Assembly: GCF_000154465.1 (NCBI RefSeq)
Contig: NZ_DS499577.1
Location: forward strand, 556,013-620,012
Direction: 5' to 3'
Origin: Alistipes putredinis DSM 17216
GTDB lineage: Bacteria > Bacteroidota > Bacteroidia > Bacteroidales > Rikenellaceae
Length of the DNA stretch: 64,000 nucleotides
The first letter of the stretch is position 1. Every line of letters starts with the position of its first letter. This document shows, piece after piece, positions 23,450-33,083 of the stretch. The notes below the pieces were generated by a model. The model was not told the origin of the DNA. It searched no databases and was given only the letters and a program-made list of their open reading frames with translations. The translations under genes and the position numbers were made by a program.

Positions 23450-26329
23450 TCAGTGCGCTTCGAGCCAATTGTCGCCCACGCCGCAGTCCACCACCAGCCG
23501 CACGCGCAGCGCAGCGGCGGACTCCATGGCCTCGGTAACGATGGCGATGACGCGCTCCTGCTCCGAACGAAGCATATCGACCACCAACTCGTCGTGCACC
23601 TGCAGGATCACCTTCGAGCGGATACCCTCCTCGCGGAAACGGCGGCTCACGCGGATCATGGCGATCTTCATGATGTCGGCGGCGCTTCCCTGAATCGGGG
23701 CGTTCACGGCGTTGCGCTCGGCCAGGCCGCGGGCCACGGCGTTGCGCGAAGCGATGTCGTTCAGGTAGCGGCGGCGGCCGAAGATCGTCGAAACATAGCC
23801 GTCGCGCTTGGCCTCTTCCACCACCCGGTCCATGTACTCCTTGACCTTGGGATAGGAGGCGAAATAACCTTCGATGATCTCCTTGGCCTCCTTGCGGGGA
23901 ATGTCAAGCCGCTGGCTCAGGCCGAAAGCCGAAATTCCGTAAATAATACCGAAATTGGCGGTCTTGGCCTTGCGGCGTTCGTCGCTGTCCACCTCGGCCA
24001 CCTCTTTGCCGAAAAGCCGTGCGGCGGTGGCCGCATGTACGTCCTCGCCGTGTTCGAAAGCCGCGATCAGCGACTCGTCACCGCTCAAGTGGGCCATCAG
24101 GCGCAGTTCCACCTGACTGTAATCGGCCGAAAGCAGCAGGTGCTCATCGTCCGAAGGGATGAACGCCTTCCGGATCCGGCGTCCCAACTCGTCCCGCACG
24201 GGAATATTTTGCAGGTTGGGATTGGTCGAGGAGAGCCGTCCGGTCGCTGTCACGGCCTGGTTGAACGACGTGTGGATCTTGCCCGTCACCGGATTGACCA
24301 GCAGAGGCAATGCCTCCACATAGGTCGAAAGCAGCTTCTTCACGCCCCGGTATTCGAGGATCTTATCGACGATCTCGTATTTGTGGGCGAAGGTCTGCAA
24401 GTACTCCTCCTCGGTCGAAAACTGCTTGGTTTTGGTCATCTTGGGCTTCTCCGCGATGCGGAGCTTCCCGAAGAGCACCTCGCCCAACTGCCGCGCCGAA
24501 TTGACGTTGAGCGACGGCTCGTCCGCCAGACGGCGGATATCTCCCTCCAGGTCGTTGAGCGTCTTATTGAGTTCAACGGCATACTCGGCCAATGCCTCCG
24601 AATCGATCCGCACCCCGGCCATCTCGATCTCGGCCAGCACAGCGATCATCGGCTCCTCGATCTCCAGGTACAGCCCGGCCAGATCCAACTCCTCGACCTT
24701 CGGCCACAGCACCTGTTTCAAGCGCAGCGTCACGTCGGCATCCTCGGCAGCGTATTCGGCCACCCGCTCCAGCGAAATCATGTCCATAGTCAGCTGCCGG
24801 GCTCCCTTGCCGATGAGCGAAGTGATCGAAATCGGCCGGTAATTGAGGTAGCGCATCGCCAGCGCATCCATGTTGTGACGCGACTCGGGATCGAGCAGGT
24901 AATGGAGGATCATCGTATCGTAAAGCCGGCCGCGAATCTCGACCCCCAGGCGAGCGAGCACCATCAGGTCGAACTTGATGTTCTGTCCGATCTTGGCGAT
25001 CTTCCCGTCGGCGAACAGCGGCCGGATAAGGGCCGCATATTCGGCCGTATTGGATTCATTGAACGGAATATACCACGCCTCGTAAGGACGTACCGCAAGC
25101 GAAAGCCCCACGATCCGGTCGTTGAAAATGTCGAATCCCGTCGTTTCGGTATCGAAACAAAACTCCGGACAGGCCGCCACTTCGCGCAGAACAGCCTCCA
25201 GCTCCTGCGCATTGCGCACGATCGTATAGGCGTGGGGTGTGGTTTGCGCCGTGGCGAACTCCTCGCTTTCCGCCGTCTGTTCATCGGACGACGCCGACTC
25301 CCGGTCGGATGCCGGGGATTCCCCAGAATCGGCTGCGGGGGCGAACAGATCTCCCTGCCCCGCCAACGCCGCCTTTTTAGCCGCTGCGGACTTCGCGCGC
25401 GCGACTTCGGCCAGCTGGGTCTGGGCCGCCTGACGGGGCCCTTCGGGCAGCGGTTCGGCAGGAGCCAGGTTCGTCAGATCGTTCAGGAACATCCGGAAAT
25501 CCAGTTCGGCGAAAAGGGCCTTCAGCTCGTCGATCCTGGGGGCGCACACCGTCAAATCTTCCTCCCGAAAGTCGATCGGCACGTCCAGGCAGATGGTCGT
25601 CAGCCGCTTGGCCAACAGGAGTTTGTCGCCCCACTCGGCGATCTTCTCACCCTGCCGGCTCTTGATCCGATCGGCGTTTTGCAGGATATTTTCCACCGTC
25701 CCCCACTCCTGCACCAGCTTGCAGGCGGTTTTTTCCCCGATGCCCGGCACGCCGGGAATGTTGTCCGAAGCATCGCCCCACAACGCCAGGATGTCACGGA
25801 CCAACTGCGGATTCTCGATGCCGTATTTCTCGCGGATCGCCTCCCGGCCGACGATTTCGATACCGTCGTTGCCTTTCTGTTTGTAGATCTTACAGTTGTC
25901 GCACACCAACTGTCCGTAGTCCTTGTCGGGCGTAACCATGAAAACGTCGTAACCCGCCTCGACGCCCTTGTGCGCGAGCGTGCCGATCACATCGTCGGCC
26001 TCGTAACCGGGCACCTCCAGCACCGGAATACACATCGCCTCGACGATCCGCTTGACATAAGGCACCGACAACAGGATATCCTCCGGCGTTTCGGCACGGT
26101 TGGCCTTGTATTCGGGGAAAATTTCGCGGCGGAAACTGCCGCCTTTCGGGTCGAACGCGACGCCCAGCAGGTCGGGATGTTCCCGTTTCTGGATGTCGCG
26201 CAGAAATTTCGTGAAACCGAACACCACCGAGGTATTCATCCCCGCACGATTGCGCATGGGACGCCCCATGAACGCATAATAATACTTGAAAATCAATGCA
26301 TAGGCATCGACAAGAAAGAGTTTTTTCAT
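23450..26329 (-). CDS. polA: DNA polymerase I
   Basis: The 959-residue protein has the three classical parts. The 5' nuclease at about 1-300 has FLVDAYALIFKYYYAF, VPGYEADDVIGTLA and LWGDASDNIPGVPGIG. The 3'-5' exonuclease near 390-550 keeps its acidic motif (FCFDTETTGFDIF), so proofreading is probably intact. The polymerase domain has motifs A LLSADYSQVELRLMAH, B AKTANFGIIYG and C QVHDELV. A variable Ala/Glu/Ser-rich linker joins the first two. It fills gaps after Okazaki-fragment processing and repair. Only 6 bp separate it from queD, which lies upstream in the same operon. Confidence 0.98.
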   Translation of the reverse strand: MKKLFLVDAYALIFKYYYAFMGRPMRNRAGMNTSVVFGFTKFLRDIQKREHPDLLGVAFDPKGGSFRREIFPEYKANRAETPEDILLSVPYVKRIVEAMCIPVLEVPGYEADDVIGTLAHKGVEAGYDVFMVTPDKDYGQLVCDNCKIYKQKGNDGIEIVGREAIREKYGIENPQLVRDILALWGDASDNIPGVPGIGEKTACKLVQEWGTVENILQNADRIKSRQGEKIAEWGDKLLLAKRLTTICLDVPIDFREEDLTVCAPRIDELKALFAELDFRMFLNDLTNLAPAEPLPEGPRQAAQTQLAEVARAKSAAAKKAALAGQGDLFAPAADSGESPASDRESASSDEQTAESEEFATAQTTPHAYTIVRNAQELEAVLREVAACPEFCFDTETTGFDIFNDRIVGLSLAVRPYEAWYIPFNESNTAEYAALIRPLFADGKIAKIGQNIKFDLMVLARLGVEIRGRLYDTMILHYLLDPESRHNMDALAMRYLNYRPISITSLIGKGARQLTMDMISLERVAEYAAEDADVTLRLKQVLWPKVEELDLAGLYLEIEEPMIAVLAEIEMAGVRIDSEALAEYAVELNKTLNDLEGDIRRLADEPSLNVNSARQLGEVLFGKLRIAEKPKMTKTKQFSTEEEYLQTFAHKYEIVDKILEYRGVKKLLSTYVEALPLLVNPVTGKIHTSFNQAVTATGRLSSTNPNLQNIPVRDELGRRIRKAFIPSDDEHLLLSADYSQVELRLMAHLSGDESLIAAFEHGEDVHAATAARLFGKEVAEVDSDERRKAKTANFGIIYGISAFGLSQRLDIPRKEAKEIIEGYFASYPKVKEYMDRVVEEAKRDGYVSTIFGRRRYLNDIASRNAVARGLAERNAVNAPIQGSAADIMKIAMIRVSRRFREEGIRSKVILQVHDELVVDMLRSEQERVIAIVTEAMESAAALRVRLVVDCGVGDNWLEAH

Positions 26330-26335
26330 CGGATT

Positions 26336-26806
26336 CTATCGGTTATCCTCGGCCATCCACTCGGCGAACGAAGTCGCCGTTTCGTGCAGACGCAGGGCGT
26401 GGAGCTTGACATGGGACGGCAGGTTGGCTTCGATGCGGGCGGCGAAATCCGCGAGCATATTCTCGCACGTAGGCTGATAATCGACCAGCACGATGCGGCC
26501 GAAGCGACAGCCGATCTGTTCCGCTACACGGGTGCTTTCGGCCGTGCGGCGCATGACGAAAGCATGGTCGAGGCGGGAGAGGATCTGTTCGTTCACAATC
26601 CGTTTCAGCTCTCCGAAATCCATCACCATGCCGAACTTGGGATTCGACTCGTCGGCGCAAGGCGTCCCCTTGACCGTCACGAACAGGCGATAGGAGTGGC
26701 CGTGAATCTCGCGGCAAAGGCCGTCGTAACCCTCCAGCGCATGAGCCGCCTCGAATGTAAACTCCTTGGTAAGACGAATGATCGTCGGTTTTTTCTCATT
26801 TTCCAT
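26336..26806 (-). CDS. queD: 6-carboxytetrahydropterin synthase QueD / PTPS family
   Basis: The 156-residue protein has the zinc-binding histidines of the family (FTFEAAHAL and REIHGHSY), the catalytic cysteine region DGLCREIHGH, and PTCENMLADFAARI with the conserved glutamate. It makes the carboxy-tetrahydropterin precursor of queuosine. The start was moved to MENEKKPTII, as the 20 residues before it (from 26866) do not fit the family. It is followed immediately by polA. Other queuosine genes are not in this window. Confidence 0.9.
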   Translation of the reverse strand: MENEKKPTIIRLTKEFTFEAAHALEGYDGLCREIHGHSYRLFVTVKGTPCADESNPKFGMVMDFGELKRIVNEQILSRLDHAFVMRRTAESTRVAEQIGCRFGRIVLVDYQPTCENMLADFAARIEANLPSHVKLHALRLHETATSFAEWMAEDNR

Positions 26807-26865
26807 AGCCTCTGCAAGGTAGTCACAATTTTCGGGATTCGCAAGGATGCAGGACCCGGGAGCCA

Positions 26866-26899
26866 TAAAAAACGGGACGCACCCGCAGGCACGTCCCGT
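26866..26899 (-). terminator. Terminator of the kbl-lrp operon
   Basis: An 8-bp GC-rich stem (ACGGGACG 26872-26879 with CGTCCCGT 26892-26899) is followed on the minus strand by TTTTTTATGG. It lies 24 bp past the lrp stop. Confidence 0.75.
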
Positions 26900-26922
26900 C
26901 GTTTCCTATTCCCGTCCTCTTT

Positions 26923-27405
26923 TCAACGCTCCGCAGCCCGGATGAAATCGATGCTCACCTGGCGTTGGAAAGCCTCGTTGAGCGAAATGAAGGTCTGGGT
27001 GGTCGAAATGCCCTGGATACGCAGAATTCCGTCGAAAATGGTTTTCATCAGGTGTTCGTTGTCCAGGCAGTAGAGTTTTACCAGAATGTTGAAATTTCCG
27101 GTGATGAAGTGGCACTCCACGATTTCGGGAATCTCCTTGAGTTTCTCCATCGTCTGCATCATATACATCGGATCCTGCACGCAAATACCGATCAGAGCGC
27201 ATACGTCGAAACCCAGCATCTTGGGGTCCACGATCAGGCGGCTTCCCAGGATCACCCCCGAATCGTGCAACTTGCGGATACGCTGGTGAATGGCCGCACC
27301 CGAAATCCCGCACTCGCGTGCGATCTCGAGGAACGGCATGCGTGCATTCCGGACGAGGTACTGGAGAATCTTCCCGTCGATAGCGTCCAAAGTTGCTTTA
27401 GGCAT
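26923..27405 (-). CDS. Lrp/AsnC-family transcriptional regulator
   Basis: The 160-residue protein has an N-terminal helix-turn-helix (LDAIDGKILQYLVRNARMP and ISGAAIHQRIRKL) and a C-terminal RAM/Lrp ligand-binding domain (ALIGICVQDPMYM, HFITGNFNILVKLY). It lies 29 bp downstream of kbl in the same direction. Regulation of amino-acid metabolism genes, possibly kbl itself in response to an amino acid, is inferred from family and position. Confidence 0.9.
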   Translation of the reverse strand: MPKATLDAIDGKILQYLVRNARMPFLEIARECGISGAAIHQRIRKLHDSGVILGSRLIVDPKMLGFDVCALIGICVQDPMYMMQTMEKLKEIPEIVECHFITGNFNILVKLYCLDNEHLMKTIFDGILRIQGISTTQTFISLNEAFQRQVSIDFIRAAER

Positions 27406-27434
27406 GGAAAAACTCGTTTTAGTCGGTTGTAAAC

Positions 27435-28622
27435 TTATTTGATTACGTTCATCTCCTTACCGATCTTCACGAACGCTGCGATGCAACGGTCGAGCTGCTC
27501 GGTGGTGTGGCCGGCCGAAACCTGCACGCGGATACGGGCCTGTCCCTTCGGCACCACGGGATAGTAGAAGCCGGTCACGAAGATACCCTCGTCCTGCAGA
27601 CGGGCGGCGAAATCCTGCGACAGTTTGGCATCGTAGAGCATCACGGCGCAGATAGCCGACTGCGTAGGCTTGATGTCGAAGCCGGCGGCCATCATACCCT
27701 TGCGGAAATGCTCGACGTTCTTCACGAGCTTGTCGTGCAGCGCATCGCTCTCGCCGAGCATCTTGAACATCTCGATCGAAGCACCCACTACGGCAGGGGG
27801 CAGCGAGTTCGAGAAGAGGTACGGGCGCGAACGCTGGCGCAGCATGTCGATAATCTCCTTGCGGCCGGTGGTGAAACCGCCTACCGCGCCGCCGAAGGCT
27901 TTGCCCAGCGTACCGGTCAGGATATCGACCTGTCCGCGCAGGTTGTAGAGTTCGGTGATACCGCGACCGGTCTTGCCCAGCACGCCTGCCGAGTGGCACT
28001 CATCGACCATCACCAGCGCATCGTATTTCTCGGCCAGCTTGCAGATCTCGTCCAGCGGAGCGGCGTTGCCGTCCATCGAGAAGACGCCGTCGGTTACGAT
28101 GATGCGGAAACGCTGTGCCTGGGCTTTCTTGAGGCAATCCTCCAGCTCGGCCATGTCAGCGTTGGCGTAACGGTAGCGAACGGCCTTGCACAGACGCACG
28201 CCGTCGATGATCGACGCATGGTTGAGCGAATCGGAGATGATCGCATCCTGCTCGGTAAACAGAGGTTCGAACACGCCGCCGTTGGCGTCGAAGCAAGCGG
28301 CATAGAGAATCGTGTCTTCGGTACCGAAATAGTCGGCGATCGCCTTCTCGAGCTGCTTGTGCATATCCTGGCAACCGCAGATGAAACGCACGGACGACAT
28401 GCCGTAGCCGCGTGCATCCATCGCCTTCTTCGCCGCTTCGATCAGACGCGGATTGTCCGAAAGGCCGAGGTAGTTGTTCGCACAGAAATTCAGCACCTGA
28501 CGTCCGCCGACCGTGATCTCGGCACGCTGCGGGGATTCGATGATGCGTTCGTTCTTGTAGAGCCCTGCCGCTTTGATTTCGGCCAGCTCATGCTCCAAAT
28601 GTTCTTTAATTTTACCGTACAT
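27435..28622 (-). CDS. kbl: Glycine C-acetyltransferase (2-amino-3-ketobutyrate CoA ligase)
   Basis: The 395-residue PLP enzyme of the alpha-oxoamine synthase family has NFCANNYLGLSDNPRL, GYGMSSVRFICG, DECHSAGVLG and the PLP-lysine segment DILTGTLGKAFGGAVGG. It interconverts glycine plus acetyl-CoA with 2-amino-3-ketobutyrate in threonine breakdown. I chose MYGKIKEH as start, because the 14 extra residues from 28664 do not fit the family. The very close 8-amino-7-oxononanoate and serine palmitoyltransferase families are less likely given the N-terminus and the Lrp neighbour. No threonine dehydrogenase gene is adjacent. Confidence 0.9.
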   Translation of the reverse strand: MYGKIKEHLEHELAEIKAAGLYKNERIIESPQRAEITVGGRQVLNFCANNYLGLSDNPRLIEAAKKAMDARGYGMSSVRFICGCQDMHKQLEKAIADYFGTEDTILYAACFDANGGVFEPLFTEQDAIISDSLNHASIIDGVRLCKAVRYRYANADMAELEDCLKKAQAQRFRIIVTDGVFSMDGNAAPLDEICKLAEKYDALVMVDECHSAGVLGKTGRGITELYNLRGQVDILTGTLGKAFGGAVGGFTTGRKEIIDMLRQRSRPYLFSNSLPPAVVGASIEMFKMLGESDALHDKLVKNVEHFRKGMMAAGFDIKPTQSAICAVMLYDAKLSQDFAARLQDEGIFVTGFYYPVVPKGQARIRVQVSAGHTTEQLDRCIAAFVKIGKEMNVIK

Positions 28623-28672
28623 ATTGTTAGATTTTGTGACGTTCGAGGGGTGTTTTACTATCAAACTATCAG

Positions 28673-28680
28673 CAAAGATA
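28673..28680 (-). promoter_or_regulatory. Candidate kbl promoter (-7 element) with inverted repeat
   Basis: On the minus strand TATCTTTG matches the -7 consensus about 50 bp upstream of kbl. AACTATC (28664-28670) and GATAGTT (28677-28683) form an inverted repeat around it, a possible operator. The rest of the 459-bp kbl-pgk gap shows no gene I can support. Confidence 0.45.
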
Positions 28681-29018
28681 GTTGTTTTTTATAAAAATGA
28701 TACCTGTCGTCGAATTTTTTATCCGATCGCCGCCGGACCCCGGACCCTCCCCGACGGCAACCCCTGCAAATCCCGGGCCCCGCAAGGCGGTATCCGACAA
28801 AATCCGGCCCGGATTCCGCAAGCTTACGACCGGTCGCCGAAGTCGTCCGCGAACGAAAACGGAATAAACGGACAACCCGCTATGTTCCACCGAAAACATA
28901 GCGCCGGCACGAAGCAAAAGGACAAATTCCGGCATCGGAAAGCGATCCACAGGATCGTTTCCCGCCCCCACAATCTCAAATTCCCCGGCGGACACGACGC
29001 ATTTACAAACTATTTTGC

Positions 29019-29026
29019 TAAATTTG
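29019..29026 (+). promoter_or_regulatory. Candidate pgk promoter (-7 element)
   Basis: TAAATTTG fits TAnnTTTG, 55 bp upstream of the pgk start codon. The -33 element is not well matched. Confidence 0.4.
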
Positions 29027-29081
29027 TCACGTTATAGCCGGTTGTGGAACCAGCACGTTCAACCATTAAATATTTCGAATT

Positions 29082-30341
29082 ATGTTCAAAATCGATTCTT
29101 ACGATTTCAAAGGCAAGCGGGCGATTATCCGCGTGGACTTCAACGTCCCCCTCGACGACAAGGGCCAGGTAACGGACGACACCCGCATCCGGGCGGCGAT
29201 CCCCACGATCCGCAAGGTACTCGACGCGGGCGGCTCGGTAATCCTGATGTCGCATCTGGGACGGCCCAAGAAGAACAACGATATGAAATATTCGCTCGGA
29301 CAGATCGTCCCCGCGATCGAAAAGCTGCTGGGCAAACCCGTGATTTTCGCCGGCGACTGCATGGGAGAAAAAGCGGCCGAAACAGCCCGGAACCTCAAAC
29401 CCGGCGAGGTGATGCTGCTCGAAAACCTGCGTTTCTACGCCGAGGAGGAGGGCAAGCCCCGCGGACTTGCCGAAGATGCTTCGGAAGAGGAGAAAGCCGC
29501 TGCAAAAAAAGCGGTCAAAGCCTCGCAGAAAGAGTTCGTCGAGCGGCTGGCTTCGTATGCCGACTGCTACATCAACGACGCTTTCGGCACCGCGCACCGC
29601 GCACACGCCTCGACAGCCCTGATCGCCGATAAATTCCCCCACGACAAGATGTTCGGCTACGTGATGGAGAACGAATTGCAGGCGGTCGATCGTCTGATGC
29701 TGAATCCCCGGCGCCCGTTCGCGGCGATCATCGGCGGGTCGAAAGTTTCGACCAAGATCTCGATCCTCGAAAACCTGATGGAAAAGGTCGATTCGATCGT
29801 CATCGGCGGCGGTATGTCCTACACCTTCGCAGCGGCGCAGGGCGGCAAAGTCGGTAACTCGCTCTGCGAGCCGGAGATGTTCCCCACGGCACTCGAAATC
29901 GTGAAGAAAGCCGAGGAGCGCGGCGTGAAGCTGGTATTCTCGCCCGATGCGCTGATCGCCGACAAATTCGCCGAGGACGCCGATACGCGCCAGGCTCCGG
30001 TGAACGACATCCCCGACGGCTGGATGGGTCTCGACATCGGCGAGGAGGGCAAAAAGACTTTCCGCGAACACATCCTGGGCTGCAAAACGATCCTGTGGAA
30101 CGGCCCCGTAGGTGTTTTCGAGATGGACAAGTTCGCTACCGGCTCGAAAGCCGTGGCCGAAGCGATCGCCGAAGCCACTTCGAAAGGAGCCTTCTCGCTC
30201 ATCGGCGGCGGCGATTCGGTGGCCTGCATCAACAAGTTCAGCCTGGCCGACAAGGTGAGCTACGTTTCGACGGGCGGCGGTGCACTGCTCGAATACATCG
30301 AAGGCAAGGAGCTGCCGGGAGTGGCGGCCATCCGCAAATAA
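29082..30341 (+). CDS. pgk: Phosphoglycerate kinase
   Basis: The 419-residue glycolytic enzyme transfers phosphate between 1,3-bisphosphoglycerate and ADP. Family signatures are RAIIRVDFNVPLDDKG at the N-terminus, SHLGRPKK, NDAFGTAHRAHAS, the hinge/nucleotide segments IIGGSKVSTK and GGGMSYTF, and the C-terminal IGGGDSVAC and STGGGALLEY. It has full length and normal host codon use (C-rich). It appears to be transcribed alone from its own promoter. Confidence 0.97.
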   Translation: MFKIDSYDFKGKRAIIRVDFNVPLDDKGQVTDDTRIRAAIPTIRKVLDAGGSVILMSHLGRPKKNNDMKYSLGQIVPAIEKLLGKPVIFAGDCMGEKAAETARNLKPGEVMLLENLRFYAEEEGKPRGLAEDASEEEKAAAKKAVKASQKEFVERLASYADCYINDAFGTAHRAHASTALIADKFPHDKMFGYVMENELQAVDRLMLNPRRPFAAIIGGSKVSTKISILENLMEKVDSIVIGGGMSYTFAAAQGGKVGNSLCEPEMFPTALEIVKKAEERGVKLVFSPDALIADKFAEDADTRQAPVNDIPDGWMGLDIGEEGKKTFREHILGCKTILWNGPVGVFEMDKFATGSKAVAEAIAEATSKGAFSLIGGGDSVACINKFSLADKVSYVSTGGGALLEYIEGKELPGVAAIRK

Positions 30342-30435
30342 GCCGGGCACGAACGGAGCGCGGTCCCGTCGAACCGTTCTTCGTACTGAATCGAAAACAG
30401 ACAGAAACCTTAAAATATTTTAGAGTAAACAACCA

Positions 30436-32466
30436 ATGAAAAAAATTCTTTTCGCTGCAACCGTTCTTTGTATGATGGGCTGCCAAAACAAACCGACCAA
30501 CTCGACGCCGGCGCTCGATCCGTCCAACATGGACACTTCGGTCGCCCCCAACGAGAGTTTCTACCAGTACGCTACGGGCGGCTGGCAGGCTAAAAATCCG
30601 CTCAAGCCCGAACATTCGAGCTACAACATGTTCAACGTGTTGAACGACAACAACGAAATCCGCATCAACGAGCTCTTCACCCAGATGACCAAGGAGAACC
30701 CTGCGAAGGGCACGGTCAATCAGAAGATCGCCGACCTCTACAAGCTGGGCCTCGACTCGGTACGCCTGAACCAGGAGGGCGCCGCTCCCATCCGGGCCGA
30801 ATTGGAAACGATCCTGTCTCTGGACGACAAGAAACAACTCACTCCGATCCTGTCCGTGATGCAGATGACTTCGAGCTCGCCCCTGTTCAGCTTCGGTCCC
30901 GAGGCCGATCTGAAGGACAGCAAAGTCAATGCCCTCTACATCGGACAGTCGGGCATCGGCATGGGCGACCGCGACTACTACCTCGACGCCGAGAACGAGT
31001 CGATCCGCGAAGCCTACAAAACTTATCTGAACCGGCTCTTCACGCTGGCCGGACTCGAAGAGTCCCAGGTAAGCAAAGCGACCGACGCCGTGATGCGCAT
31101 CGAAACCGAACTGGCCAAGAACATGCGTTCGAACGTCGAACTGCGCGACTTGCAGCGCATGTACAACCCGATGGCGACCGCCGATCTGAAAAAGAACTAC
31201 GACGCTATCGACTGGAAGTATCTCTTCGACTTTGCCAAGATCAATCCGGAGCGTGTGATCGTCTGCCAGCCCGAATACATGGAGGCGTTGGACAAGCTAA
31301 TCGAAACTACTCCGATCGAGGACCTGCGCTACTACCTGGCATCGCAATACCTCAACGCCGCAGCGCCCTACCTGGACGATAACTTCTACGCCGCATCGTT
31401 CGACTTCTACGGCCGCACGATGTCAGGCAAACAGGAGCCCCGCCCCCGCTGGAAGCGTGCCATGGCCATTCCCAACAGCGCCCTGGGCGAGGCCGTAGGC
31501 GAAATGTACGTCGAGAAGTTCTTCCCCGCCGAAGACAAGGCCCGCATGATGACCCTGGTGGAGAACCTCCGCACGGCCCTCGGCCAGCACATCGATCAGC
31601 TCGACTGGATGAGCGACTCGACCAAGATGCGTGCCCGCGAGAAACTCGCCGCTTTCCACGTGAAGATCGGCTACCCCGATAAATGGAAGGACTACTCCAC
31701 GCTCGAAATCGACCCGACCCTCTCCTACTGGGAGAATATCCAGCGTGCCAGCGAGTGGGCGACCCGCGATCAACTCGCCAAAGTCGGCAAGGCGGTAGAT
31801 CCCGAGGAGTGGCTCATGACTCCCCAGACGGTCAATGCCTATTACAACCCGACCACCAATGAAATTTGCTTCCCGGCAGCAATCCTCCAGCCGCCGTTCT
31901 TCAACCCGGCAGCCGACGACGCGGTGAACTACGGCGCTATCGGCGTAGTGATCGGCCACGAAATGACGCACGGATTCGACGATCAAGGCCGTCAGTTCGA
32001 CAAAGACGGCAACATGAACAACTGGTGGACCGATGCCGATGCCGAAGCCTTCAAACAGAAGACCGACATTCTGGTCAAGCAGTTCGACGCGATCGAGGTG
32101 CTGCCCGCACGCGGCGACCAGCCGGCCGTCTTCGCCAACGGTTCGCTCTGCCTGGGCGAGAATATCGCCGATCAGGGCGGTCTGCGCGTGGCTTACACGG
32201 CACTCATGAACACACTGAACGGCACCGAACCCGAGCCGATCGACGGACTTACGCCGGCCCAGCGTTTCTACTTGAGCTACGCGACCGTCTGGGCACAGAA
32301 CATCCGCGACGAGGAGATCGCCCGTCTGACCAAACTCGACGTACACTCGCTCGGTCAATGGCGCGTGGACGCTACGCTGCGCAACCTCCAGGATTTCTTC
32401 GACGCCTTCAACATCACCGACGGCAAGATGTATATGCCGGTCGAGGAGCGCGTGATTATCTGGTAA
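30436..32466 (+). CDS. pepO: M13-family zinc metallopeptidase (PepO/neprilysin-like) lipoprotein
   Basis: The 676-residue protein starts with a lipoprotein signal (FAATVLCMMGCQN, lipid-modified Cys about 16). The N-terminal M13 domain is followed by the zinc site VIGHEMTHGFDDQG (HExxH) and the downstream glutamate in ENIADQGGLRVAY. NAYYNPTTNEICFPAAIL precedes the site as in the family. It should cleave short peptides in the periplasm or at the surface. A strong terminator follows. Confidence 0.95.
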   Translation: MKKILFAATVLCMMGCQNKPTNSTPALDPSNMDTSVAPNESFYQYATGGWQAKNPLKPEHSSYNMFNVLNDNNEIRINELFTQMTKENPAKGTVNQKIADLYKLGLDSVRLNQEGAAPIRAELETILSLDDKKQLTPILSVMQMTSSSPLFSFGPEADLKDSKVNALYIGQSGIGMGDRDYYLDAENESIREAYKTYLNRLFTLAGLEESQVSKATDAVMRIETELAKNMRSNVELRDLQRMYNPMATADLKKNYDAIDWKYLFDFAKINPERVIVCQPEYMEALDKLIETTPIEDLRYYLASQYLNAAAPYLDDNFYAASFDFYGRTMSGKQEPRPRWKRAMAIPNSALGEAVGEMYVEKFFPAEDKARMMTLVENLRTALGQHIDQLDWMSDSTKMRAREKLAAFHVKIGYPDKWKDYSTLEIDPTLSYWENIQRASEWATRDQLAKVGKAVDPEEWLMTPQTVNAYYNPTTNEICFPAAILQPPFFNPAADDAVNYGAIGVVIGHEMTHGFDDQGRQFDKDGNMNNWWTDADAEAFKQKTDILVKQFDAIEVLPARGDQPAVFANGSLCLGENIADQGGLRVAYTALMNTLNGTEPEPIDGLTPAQRFYLSYATVWAQNIRDEEIARLTKLDVHSLGQWRVDATLRNLQDFFDAFNITDGKMYMPVEERVIIW

Positions 32467-32483
32467 TTCCGCATCGTTTCCAT

Positions 32484-32525
32484 AAAGGAGTGTGCCGAAA
32501 TAGGAATTTCGGCACACTCCTTTTT
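32484..32525 (+). terminator. Terminator of pepO
   Basis: A perfect 18-bp stem (AAAGGAGTGTGCCGAAAT with its complement) and a 4-nt loop run into TTTTT at 32521-32525. Confidence 0.9.
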
Positions 32526-33083
32526 ATATGCATAAGAATTAGCCCTATGCAAAGCTTCGAAGGTGAGGAAGACAGGAGTTTACTCGGTGTAAACGATCGA
32601 GTCCGAATCCCGAAGATAACGCAGCAATGGGCAATTATGACACACCGCCTTCTTATCGGAGAAACAACGCGATAAGATCGCACAGCCGAAATCACGATTT
32701 TTTCGGCTGCAACGCCGGTTCATCCAAACACCGGACCTTCGTCGCAAAAACGCAGGAAAGCGAATAACGAGCATTTTCGCGCCATCGAAGCCCTTTCCGA
32801 ACAAAAGTCGGGACACATCCTCTCTTCTGCCGAAACGACGTATCAGGACGCAAAACCTCTCATTCGTGTCCAACCGGAGTAATGCCGGATTACTCGTACC
32901 ATCGGAAACATACCCGCGATCCGACGATATTTCCGGACAGAGATCACGAAAAGGTCCCGGACGTCTTACGACAACCGGGACCCGCGATCAAAAAATCTAT
33001 TTATGAAAAAACTTTTATGTATTCACCGCCTGCAAAAAGGGTGCCCGGAAAAGTAAAACCCGGCCGGCCCCGCAGCGTGCCCG
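32526..33083. other. Intergenic region without recognisable gene
   Basis: About 560 bp separate the pepO terminator from the end of the convergently transcribed ABC permease gene. Short open frames on both strands (for example 32580-32873 minus) have unlikely composition, with many Arg, Ser and Cys residues and no family resemblance. I see no tRNA, no array and no strong hairpin here. Confidence 0.6.

Noticed and set aside
12137..26806. tatD and queD as parts of a Qat-type defence system (QatC is QueC-like, QatD is TatD-like)
   Set aside because: They are far apart, have host composition and sit in housekeeping operons; no QatA-like ATPase or QatB is present.
23378..27073. 1231-codon open frame on the + strand opposite polA, queD and lrp
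   Set aside because: It is the antisense of three well-recognised minus-strand genes; the translation is His/Arg/Gly/Leu-rich with no family features. GC-rich codons leave such frames open.
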